From: Oscillospiraceae bacterium
Lineage (GTDB): Bacteria > Bacillota > Clostridia > Oscillospirales > Acutalibacteraceae
DNA length: 7,288 bases
Direction: 5' to 3'
NCBI GenBank assembly: GCA_029012165.1
Contig: JAQXLO010000154.1
Location: 1 to 7,288 of the forward strand
In this document: positions 1 to 5,390 of the stretch, piece by piece
How the letters are laid out: each line of letters starts with the position of its first letter
Numbering within the stretch: position 1 is the stretch's first letter
Translations under genes and position numbers: made by a program
Notes under the pieces: generated by a model
What the model was told of the DNA's origin: nothing
Databases searched by the model: none
The model's input: only the letters and a program-made list of their open reading frames with translations

Positions 1-69
1 CATCATCGCATAAATTGCGGCACACGCCTTGCTTGAATCTTATTCCGTCAGCTTACACATAAATCCCTT

Positions 70-87
70 GACTTGCGTTAGCAAGTC
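70..87. repeat. 7-bp perfect hairpin inside the intergenic element
   Basis: GACTTGC at 70-76 and GCAAGTC at 81-87 are perfect reverse complements around the loop GTTA. No run of T follows on either strand, so it does not look like an intrinsic terminator. Confidence 0.6.
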
Positions 88-187
88 GGCAGTCTTTCTG
101 TGCAGCCTGACAAAAAATCTTACTTCGCAATCCGCACACCCCAATTTATGCGGTGATACCCTAACAACGGAACAGCGCAGGAGGGGA

Positions 188-216
188 GCCAAAACAGTCC
201 GGTGGACTGTTTTGGC
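188..216. repeat. 13-bp perfect inverted repeat with 3-base loop
   Basis: The arm at 188-200 (GCCAAAACAGTCC) is exactly complementary to the arm at 204-216, with GGT between. There is no T-tract next to it on either strand, which argues against a simple terminator. It stands two bases from a second stem at 219-243, so the two form a tandem hairpin pair. Confidence 0.8.
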
Positions 217-218
217 GT

Positions 219-243
219 GGGGAACCCTCGCCGGGGGTTCCCC
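219..243. repeat. 9-bp GC-rich inverted repeat
   Basis: GGGGAACCC at 219-227 pairs perfectly with GGGTTCCCC at 235-243 around a 7-base loop. It is the second hairpin of the tandem pair in the intergenic element. No T-tract follows it. Confidence 0.8.
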
Positions 244-317
244 GGTACGAAGCACAAATCCCACAAAATCCGTGATGAACCTCTTTTCTTCGGTATATGT
301 TGGGGCGTGCGAAAGCG

Positions 318-349
318 AAAAACACCCACTGCCTTGTGGACAGTGGGTG
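318..349 (-). terminator. Intrinsic terminator of the rpmG-rplA operon
   Basis: Read on the minus strand, a 9-bp perfect stem CACCCACTG/CAGTGGGTG (plus-strand arms 323-331 and 341-349, 9-base loop) is followed directly by five T residues (318-322 on the plus strand). It begins 14 bases after the rplA stop codon. This is a textbook rho-independent terminator and marks the end of the ribosomal protein operon. Confidence 0.9.
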
Positions 350-363
350 GATAGCTCTTGCGA

Positions 364-1065
364 TCAGACGTTGCCGCCGACCTTGATGGGGTTGATGCGA
401 ACGCCGGGACCCATGGTGGAAGCGACGACGCAGGAACGGATGTACTGACCCTTGGCTGCGGCGGGCTTTGCCTTCACGACAGCGTCCAGCAGCGTGGCAA
501 AGTTCTCCTGCAGCTTTTCGGGGCCGAAGGACGCCTTGCCGATGGGGCAGTGGATGATGTTGGTCTTGTCCAAGCGGTACTCGATCTTACCGGCCTTGGC
601 TTCGTTGACAGCTCTGGCAACATCGGGGGTAACGGTGCCTGCCTTGGGGCTGGGCATCAAGCCACGGGGACCGAGAACCTTACCGAGACGACCGACGAGA
701 CCCATCATGTTAGGCGCCGCAATGGCGACGTCGAAATCCATGAAGCCTTCACCCTGAATGCGGGCAACCAGATCCTCTGCGCCGACGACCTCTGCACCGG
801 CAGCTTCGGCGGCCTTGGCATCGTCACCCTTGGCGAAAACGGCAACACGAACATTTTTGCCGGTGCCGTTGGGCAGGACGACAGCGCCTCTGACCTGCTG
901 GTCTGCGTGACGGGAGTCAACACCCAGACGGATGTGCACTTCGACAGTCTCATCAAACTTGGCCGTGGCGGTCTTTACGACGGTGGCCAGTGCTTCTTCG
1001 GGATCATAGAGCTTTGCGCGATCGACGAGCTTTGCGCTCTCTGTATATTTTTTACCGTGTTTCAT
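364..1065 (-). CDS. rplA: 50S ribosomal protein L1
   Basis: Ribosomal protein L1 binds 23S rRNA at the L1 stalk and helps release deacylated tRNA from the E site. In many bacteria it also represses its own operon by binding the mRNA. The 233-residue length is normal for the family. The L1 signature is present at about residues 124-138 (VGRLGKVLGPRGLMP), followed by PSPKAGTVT, and the C-terminal region shows the expected GxxxRINP-like ending (GPGVRINPIKV). The start is supported by GGAGG nine bases upstream of the ATG. It is the last gene of the operon, 56 bases after rplK, and its stop is followed by a strong terminator. No clear L1-binding leader structure could be identified before rplK, so autoregulation is possible but not shown by the sequence. 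Confidence 0.98.
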   Translation of the reverse strand: MKHGKKYTESAKLVDRAKLYDPEEALATVVKTATAKFDETVEVHIRLGVDSRHADQQVRGAVVLPNGTGKNVRVAVFAKGDDAKAAEAAGAEVVGAEDLVARIQGEGFMDFDVAIAAPNMMGLVGRLGKVLGPRGLMPSPKAGTVTPDVARAVNEAKAGKIEYRLDKTNIIHCPIGKASFGPEKLQENFATLLDAVVKAKPAAAKGQYIRSCVVASTMGPGVRINPIKVGGNV

Positions 1066-1121
1066 ATTACATTTCCTCCATAGATGTGGTTAATCGGATG
1101 TTTCCTCCCACACATGAATGT

Positions 1122-1547
1122 TTAGTCAACGACCGTAACACCCATGCTGCGTGCAGTACCGGCGATCATGCTCATGGCGGACTCGACGGAAGCTGCGTTG
1201 AGATCGGGCATCTTCTGCTCGGCGATCTTGCGAACCTGTTCGGAAGTGATGGTGGCGACCTTCGTCTTGTTGGGGACGCCGGAACCACTCTCGATACCGC
1301 AGGCCTTCTTGATCAGGACAGCCGCAGGGGGTGTCTTTGTGATGAAGGAGAATGTGCGGTCTGCGTAAACCGTGATGACGACAGGGATGATAAGACCCAT
1401 GTCGTTCTTTGTTCTTTCGTTGAATTCCTTGGTAAAGCCCATGATGTTGACACCATGCTGACCAAGAGCGGGACCTACGGGCGGAGCCGGAGTGGCTTTG
1501 CCGGCAGGAATCTGAAGCTTAACTAAGCCTACAACCTTCTGTGCCAT
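1122..1547 (-). CDS. rplK: 50S ribosomal protein L11
   Basis: L11 binds the GTPase-associated region of 23S rRNA, contacts elongation and release factors, and in many bacteria is needed for RelA activation on stalled ribosomes. The 141-residue length is standard. The N-terminal domain shows the conserved proline-rich stretch PAPPVGPALGQHGVNI at residues 20-35. The C-terminal RNA-binding domain ends in the canonical DLNAASVESAMSMIAGTARS region at residues 115-134. The ATG at 1547 has GGAGG nine bases upstream. It lies 38 bases after nusG and 56 bases before rplA, with no terminator in either gap, so all are read as one transcript. Nothing unusual is seen. Confidence 0.98.
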   Translation of the reverse strand: MAQKVVGLVKLQIPAGKATPAPPVGPALGQHGVNIMGFTKEFNERTKNDMGLIIPVVITVYADRTFSFITKTPPAAVLIKKACGIESGSGVPNKTKVATITSEQVRKIAEQKMPDLNAASVESAMSMIAGTARSMGVTVVD

Positions 1548-1585
1548 AATTTATTTCCTCCAATCAATAGTGAAACTCTGAAAAA

Positions 1586-2143
1586 TCAGTCCTCGATGGG
1601 CTCGACCTGGTCAAGCTCCAGCTCGACACGGGTCTCTTTGCCAAAGAGGGCAGAGACCAGAACGCGGACGGTATTGTTTTCCACGTCGATCTCCTCGACC
1701 GTTCCGGTGAATCCGTCAAAGATCTCATCGACAATATTGACGGTATCGCCCACGGCGTAGTTGACCTCCACGCTGCGCTTCTCAACGCCCAGCTTGTAGA
1801 CCTCTTCCTCCGTGAGAGGAATGGCCTTGTTGTCGGGGCCGAGGAAGCCGGTGACGCCTCTGGTGTTGCGAATCACAAGCCAGGTGTCGTCATCCATGGC
1901 AGGTCGGTCGTCTGCATCCATGGACACAGCGACCTTGACGAGAACATATCCGGGGAACAGCTTGCGCTCGACTTCCTTGCGCTTTTCACCGACGATTTCG
2001 GTGACGGTCTCCGTGGGAATCTTCACCTCGAAGATCTTGTCGTGCATGCTCCTGTTCTCAACAACTTTTTCGATATTGGTTTTGACCTTGTTTTCGTAGC
2101 CTGAATAGGTATGGATCACATACCATCTGGTATCAACGGACAT
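1586..2143 (-). CDS. nusG: Transcription termination/antitermination factor NusG
   Basis: NusG binds the clamp of RNA polymerase during elongation, influences pausing and termination, and can link transcription to the ribosome. The protein is 185 residues. The NGN domain spans about residues 5-105 and includes WYVIHTYSGYE (7-17), the FPGYVLVK motif (63-70) and RNTRGVTGFLG (92-102). A KOW domain follows at about 128-183 (VGDTVNIVDEIFDGFTGTVE). The frame stays open upstream to 2290, but the start at 2143 is chosen because GGAGGT lies seven bases before it and the extra N-terminal residues are an Arg/Pro-rich shadow of the end of secE. Between the FPGYVLVK and RNTRGVTGF motifs there are about eight more residues than in the usual form, with an acidic DADDRPAMDDD stretch. 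It starts 19 bases after secE. Confidence 0.97.
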   Translation of the reverse strand: MSVDTRWYVIHTYSGYENKVKTNIEKVVENRSMHDKIFEVKIPTETVTEIVGEKRKEVERKLFPGYVLVKVAVSMDADDRPAMDDDTWLVIRNTRGVTGFLGPDNKAIPLTEEEVYKLGVEKRSVEVNYAVGDTVNIVDEIFDGFTGTVEEIDVENNTVRVLVSALFGKETRVELELDQVEPIED

Positions 2144-2162
2144 TTCTTTTACCTCCGTTGGA

Positions 2163-2627
2163 TTATTCGGCTGCGGTCGTCTCAGCGGAAGTCTGTGCGG
2201 CAGTCGTTTCCGCTGCGGCCGTTGTGGGCGCTGCGGTCTCGGCCTGTGTCTGCGGTTCGTCCTCGATGACGAGGTTTTCGCTGACAGCATTGTCCTCTGC
2301 GTCTGCGACTTCCGTCACCGCAGTGTCCGCATTTCTTGCGACATTGCTAAGCAGGTCGATGGACTTGGACAGTCCGAGGTCGATCAGCCAGATCACAACG
2401 GTAAACACCGCAATAACCGCCAGAACAACGCCTGTGCTCTTCAGAACGGTCTTGCCATCGGGCCATACGATCTTTTTGGTTTCACCGCGAAGGTCTTTGA
2501 AAAAGCGGGCAATCGCCTTTCCCATGCGAACGAAGATGTTCGGCTTATCGGACTTCGGCTTTTTCGCCTTGACCTTTTCAGCGGCTTCGATCTTTTCCGC
2601 AGCAGCGGACTTTTCTTTCTTCGCCAT
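2163..2627 (-). CDS. secE: Preprotein translocase subunit SecE with long Ala/Thr/Glu-rich C-terminal tail
   Basis: SecE clamps the SecY channel of the Sec translocase in the cytoplasmic membrane. The core is typical of the single-span Gram-positive form: an amphipathic segment and conserved motif at about residues 42-63 (FFKDLRGETKKIVWPDGKTV), then one membrane span at about 65-86. The N-terminal 30 residues are Lys/Ala/Glu-rich and predicted cytoplasmic. The odd part is the C-terminus. Roughly 60 residues (about 95-154) follow the span, first acidic, then a low-complexity Ala/Thr/Glu/Gln stretch with repeated ETTAA-like units. Single-span SecE proteins usually stop soon after the span. By SecE topology the tail would face outward. 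The start has GGGAGG upstream, and the gene begins 15 bases after rpmG. Confidence 0.95.
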   Translation of the reverse strand: MAKKEKSAAAEKIEAAEKVKAKKPKSDKPNIFVRMGKAIARFFKDLRGETKKIVWPDGKTVLKSTGVVLAVIAVFTVVIWLIDLGLSKSIDLLSNVARNADTAVTEVADAEDNAVSENLVIEDEPQTQAETAAPTTAAAETTAAQTSAETTAAE

Positions 2628-2642
2628 GCGTATCCTCCCCGC

Positions 2643-2792
2643 TTACTTCGTTTCACGATGGAGAGTGTGCTTCTTGCAGAATCTGCAATACTTGTTTCTC
2701 TCCAGCCTGTCCGGTGTGTTTTTCTTGTCTTTCATCGTGTTGTAGTTACGCTGCTTGCACTCCGTGCAGGAAAGAGTAATCTTAACTCTCAT
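2643..2792 (-). CDS. rpmG: 50S ribosomal protein L33, zinc-binding form
   Basis: This 49-residue protein was translated by hand from the minus strand. It starts MRVKITLSCTEC and ends HTLHRETK. L33 is a small protein of the large subunit near the E site. Two Cys-x-x-Cys pairs, at residues 9/12 and 36/39, form the zinc ribbon of the cysteine-containing (C+) form, in contrast to the C- form that lacks them and replaces it under zinc limitation in some Firmicutes. The RNY-x-T-x-K-x-K-x-TPDRLE segment and the KYCRFCKKHTLHRE ending are family hallmarks. GGAGGT lies six bases before the ATG. It is the first gene of the operon, placed directly before secE as in many Firmicutes, and is preceded by a structured leader and promoter. 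Confidence 0.96.
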   Translation of the reverse strand: MRVKITLSCTECKQRNYNTMKDKKNTPDRLERNKYCRFCKKHTLHRETK

Positions 2793-2872
2793 AACGGCAC
2801 CTCCATTTTGGATTTTTTACCTCCCTCTGCATTGAGAAAAAGGGCACAAGAAAATAAGCCCTTTTCAGAGGT
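2793..2872 (-). promoter_or_regulatory. Structured 5' leader of the rpmG operon with terminator-like hairpin
   Basis: From the predicted transcript start near 2872 the leader is about 80 bases. On the minus strand AAAAGGGC and GCCCTTTT (plus-strand arms 2858-2865 and 2838-2845) form an 8-bp stem with a 12-base loop, and the right arm runs on into TCTC, giving a T-rich end like an intrinsic terminator. An outer stem of CCTCTG at 2866-2871 with CAGAGG at 2824-2829 can close around it, starting at about the second base of the transcript. The outer right arm overlaps a GGGAGGT (2819-2825), which is separate from the real rpmG ribosome binding site at 2799-2804. The hairpin could be an attenuator, or a weak terminator for the upstream hydrolase-propeller operon. 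The stem pairing is seen; the regulatory role is inference. Confidence 0.5.
2838..2865 (-). terminator. Candidate intrinsic terminator or attenuator hairpin in the rpmG leader
   Basis: An 8-bp stem with four G-C pairs is followed by a short T-rich run on the minus strand. It is weaker than the terminator after rplA. It lies downstream of the rpmG promoter, so it would act on both rpmG transcripts and any read-through from the propeller gene, which has no terminator of its own in the 45 bases before the promoter. Confidence 0.45.
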
Positions 2873-2878
2873 ACAGAT

Positions 2879-2907
2879 ATAGTATCACATATTCCGCACT
2901 CTGTCAA
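2879..2907 (-). promoter_or_regulatory. Vegetative-type promoter for rpmG-secE-nusG-rplK-rplA
   Basis: On the minus strand a perfect TTGACA -35 box (plus 2902-2907) is separated by exactly 17 bases from TACTAT (plus 2879-2884), one or two bases from the consensus -10. The predicted transcript start is at about 2872, an A. It lies between the propeller gene stop at 2952 and rpmG. This is the strongest promoter match in the window and fits a highly expressed ribosomal operon. Confidence 0.88.
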
Positions 2908-2951
2908 GGGCTTTGGCTGTATTATTTTGAAAGAATTCTATGCTGCACTTC

Positions 2952-5042
2952 TCACATCTCCCCAAGCAGACCGTAGTATCTGCCGTACCAGTACGGCGCC
3001 AGAAATAGCGTTCCGTCCTCGGCACGCATCCCGTTGCCGCCGTCGGGCAGGAAGGGGTTGTTGTCGTACTTGACCATGGGTTTTTCGTCGTAGGGAAGGG
3101 GTTCATACAGCTGTTTTCCGCCGCCGAAGCGTTCCTGTCCCTCGCCCCAGCGCAGGGAATCCCGGTGACTATTGGTGGTTTTGTAGCAGATCAGATCCAG
3201 CGGCATCTCGCAAAGGCTTTGCACTGCATCCTCAATACCCTGTCCCGTGCCGGACATGGCGGCATAGATCAGGTTCCACATGGGGCAGCGCTCCTTCTTT
3301 TCGATCTCCCAGTGCTGCCGCATTCCCGACAGCAGCAGCTGCCGCAGATGGGGGTCTGTCTCGTACCGCAGCAGTACGGCATAGGTCAAAAAGCCCAGAT
3401 TGTCGTCAATATGATTGACATGGCAGTCGTCGATCTTCAGCTGCATACAATTTATAATATAATGCTCCCGGGTGACCAACTGCTCGAACAGCGGCGCATA
3501 TCTCTCGCCGCCCATGTGCATACAGGTGCGCAGAATACACAGCAGTTCCAAAGAGTTGATCCCACGCTCCCAGAACCAGATATCGTCATGGTTCAGCTCC
3601 TGCGGTCCCCAGTGCGCCCATGTGGTGGGCAGACCGTCATGATCGCAGAGGGTAAAGCCGTTTTCGAGGATATGATCCGCCATGGCGCACAGCGCTGCGG
3701 CGATCTCTCTCTTTTCCCCGTCATCGGCGCACAGGTCGTAGTAGAAGGACAAGCCGTACAGGTGGCCCACGATCTCATCCGAGGAGGTCTCCCCCTTCCA
3801 CTCCGCCGCTTCGCCGTCCACCATCGTTTTGTGCCACTCGGGGTGACCGTCGCCGAAGCCGCGATCTCCCTGCCAGCGGATCGCCCTTGCCGGGAAGCCG
3901 GAAATGCCGGTGCAGGTCAGCAGAAGCATCAGCGCATCCTTCGCCCTGCGTGCCCGGCAGAGCGCCTGCTTGTTCCCTGTCACGGCATAGTGCATGGACT
4001 GCGCCCCGAGATAGAAGCCCGTCCAAAGCCCGTCGTTGTCGGAAATTTCCACACAGCCGGATTCGATGCGGTTCTTTTCCGAAAGCGCACGCACCGTCAC
4101 ATAGCCTCTGCGGACATGGTATTTTTCGGTCGTTTCCTCGTAAACTGCCGCTTTGTCCGCCAGCGTCATGGGGACTGATTCCAACACGGTCAGCCCGGAC
4201 TGCGTGCCCACATACACGGCGTCGTTGTCCGCAAACAGTGCGGTGACCGCCTCGTCGGGCATCCAGCGCTCTGCGCCGAGGAAGCTTTCCTGCACGCCGT
4301 CCTGCACAACGATCCCCTGCCGCAGCGCAAAGCAGCGTTTGCCGCCCGGTGCAATGCAGAGCTTGAAGCACTCCCCTTTCGGCAGCGCTTCGATCTCGTC
4401 ATGGCTGTACCAGCTGTTGCGGGCATCGTACAGCAGCACGCCCTGATCGGTCGCCAGCCAGATGTGTCCCCACGGATCCGATGCCAGATCCCGGATGTGC
4501 ACGTCCGGCATGGCGGAATTCTCCGTGCAGATGCCTGCCCAGCGGGGTCGTTTTCCATGCAGTCCGTAGAGCATGGTGTCCGCCGCCAGATATACCTGTC
4601 CCTTGCCGCAGGCAGCGATTCCGTGAACGCCGCCTTCTCCGGCGGAACTGTAGCGGGACAGGCAGTCCCCGTTTTCGTGGTTTTCACAAAAGATATAAAA
4701 GGTGTCCGCCGTTGTAACGTATACTGTTCCGGCAGCGTCCGACGCAATGCCGGTTACCGTTCCCGTACACTGGGAAATTTGCAGCTGTGCACCGGGATTC
4801 CGGAAGAAAAAGAATCCCTCGCCACCGCCGTACAGCCGTTGACCGTCGCTGTACAGCACGGCGACCTCTGCGGGAAAATGATCCGCTTCCGGCTTCAGAA
4901 TGCCGTTTTCCACGGAAAACAGCCTGTCCCCTGCGGACGCCCAGACCTTGTGATTCCATACGGAAATCGCCGCAACGGTTTTTTCGGTGGGATAGAACTT
5001 TTTTCTGCGCTGGGGAAATGTTCCCGGATACAGCTTTCGCAT
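2952..5042 (-). CDS. Beta-propeller protein with C-terminal helical (alpha/alpha-barrel-like) domain, function unknown
   Basis: The protein is 696 residues. Residues 1 to about 290 read as a beta-propeller of the two-component-regulator propeller type, clearest in the unit around 182-206 (HIRDLASDPWGHIWLATDQG) and in similar units (GIASDAAGTVYVTTAD, TALFADNDAVYVGTQSGL). From about 300 on, the sequence is mostly helical with blocks that look conserved: NDGLWTGFYLGAQ (336-348), GFPARAIRW (382-390), SSDEIVGH (420-427), PTTWAHWGPQELN (472-484), NHIDDNLGF (543-551) and NSHRDSLRW (624-632). The many Trp, Asp, His and Glu residues suggest a six-hairpin glycosidase- or lyase-like fold, but no catalytic residue can be assigned. 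There is no signal peptide or membrane span, so it appears cytoplasmic and is not a sensor kinase. In-frame ATGs lie at 5057 and 5048, but AGGAGG sits six bases before the ATG at 5042, which is preferred. It is the last gene of its operon. Confidence 0.75.
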   Translation of the reverse strand: MRKLYPGTFPQRRKKFYPTEKTVAAISVWNHKVWASAGDRLFSVENGILKPEADHFPAEVAVLYSDGQRLYGGGEGFFFFRNPGAQLQISQCTGTVTGIASDAAGTVYVTTADTFYIFCENHENGDCLSRYSSAGEGGVHGIAACGKGQVYLAADTMLYGLHGKRPRWAGICTENSAMPDVHIRDLASDPWGHIWLATDQGVLLYDARNSWYSHDEIEALPKGECFKLCIAPGGKRCFALRQGIVVQDGVQESFLGAERWMPDEAVTALFADNDAVYVGTQSGLTVLESVPMTLADKAAVYEETTEKYHVRRGYVTVRALSEKNRIESGCVEISDNDGLWTGFYLGAQSMHYAVTGNKQALCRARRAKDALMLLLTCTGISGFPARAIRWQGDRGFGDGHPEWHKTMVDGEAAEWKGETSSDEIVGHLYGLSFYYDLCADDGEKREIAAALCAMADHILENGFTLCDHDGLPTTWAHWGPQELNHDDIWFWERGINSLELLCILRTCMHMGGERYAPLFEQLVTREHYIINCMQLKIDDCHVNHIDDNLGFLTYAVLLRYETDPHLRQLLLSGMRQHWEIEKKERCPMWNLIYAAMSGTGQGIEDAVQSLCEMPLDLICYKTTNSHRDSLRWGEGQERFGGGKQLYEPLPYDEKPMVKYDNNPFLPDGGNGMRAEDGTLFLAPYWYGRYYGLLGEM

Positions 5043-5078
5043 AGACATCCTCCTCATCGCTGTGCCGCTTCGGTGCGC

Positions 5079-5378
5079 TCACAGCTCGATATTTCTCTCG
5101 TACAGGCGGTACTGCGCTTCCAGCCATGCCGCCGCTTCGTCAATCCCCTGCTGTGTCATGGCAAAGCTGTGGGACTGCACCTTGTCCTTGTCAGTCAAAT
5201 CATAGCACTTGTTGTCGATAAAATACTCTGCGATCAACTGATCGCCCTGCGCCCAGACCCGATAGTTAAAGATCTTCGCCATGGGCTGAGCGATATACTC
5301 CTCCGGCGTCAGGGAGCCGAGCATTGTGTTTTTTTGCGTAAAATACTCCGGTGTGGAGAGCGGAACAAGTCTTTCCAT
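5079..5378 (-). CDS. Small conserved-looking protein of unknown function
   Basis: I do not recognise this 99-residue protein. It is soluble, with no signal peptide, membrane span, cysteine pairs or known motif. The middle (about residues 35-62, KIFNYRVWAQGDQLIAEYF then NKCYDLTD) looks like beta strands, and the end (about 76-95, QQGIDEAAAWLEAQYRLYER) like one amphipathic helix. The start at 5378 has AAAGGA six bases before the ATG. The gene sits 12 bases after the alpha/beta hydrolase and 36 bases before the propeller gene, with no terminator seen in either gap, so it is likely co-transcribed with both. A partner or accessory role for one of them is possible, but nothing in the sequence shows which. 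That it is a real gene is supported by spacing, ribosome binding site and protein-like composition. Confidence 0.75.
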   Translation of the reverse strand: MERLVPLSTPEYFTQKNTMLGSLTPEEYIAQPMAKIFNYRVWAQGDQLIAEYFIDNKCYDLTDKDKVQSHSFAMTQQGIDEAAAWLEAQYRLYERNIEL

Positions 5379-5390
5379 GATATTCCTTTC

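Larger units (their letters stand above)
1..250. repeat. Structured intergenic element with nested inverted repeats
   Basis: This gene-free stretch is unusually rich in perfect inverted repeats. CGCATAAATTG at 7-17 is matched by its reverse complement at 142-152. A 7-bp hairpin lies at 70-87, a 13-bp stem with a 3-base loop at 188-216, and a 9-bp stem at 219-243. The short open frames across it, on both strands, lack convincing ribosome binding sites and have no protein-like composition. The text resembles a dispersed repeat I remember being mis-annotated as small hypothetical proteins in Ruminococcaceae genomes; that is memory, not a search. It lies downstream of the rplA terminator, so it is outside the ribosomal operon. 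It could be a MITE-like element, a dispersed palindromic repeat or a structured RNA. The borders are uncertain: the left edge may lie before the window and the right edge is set only by the last stem. Confidence 0.5.

Noticed and set aside
29..448. 139-codon plus-strand frame across the intergenic element and terminator
   Set aside because: It crosses perfect hairpins, the rplA terminator and the antisense end of rplA, and has no ribosome binding site. Treated as non-coding.
1067..1081. Four-codon minicistron (MEEM) before rplA
   Set aside because: Its ATG arises from AT next to the GGAGG ribosome binding site of rplA, and the nearest upstream GGAGG is too far away. Chance is the simpler explanation.
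358..1083. 241-codon open frame on the plus strand
   Set aside because: It is the exact antisense of rplA, which is certain. No ribosome binding site and no family resemblance.
2144..2290. N-terminal extension of nusG
   Set aside because: The extra 49 residues are Arg/Pro-rich shadow of the secE tail, and GGAGGT sits correctly before the internal ATG at 2143.
3165..4178. 337-codon plus-strand open frame
   Set aside because: Antisense shadow of the propeller gene C-terminal half, with no motif or start signal.
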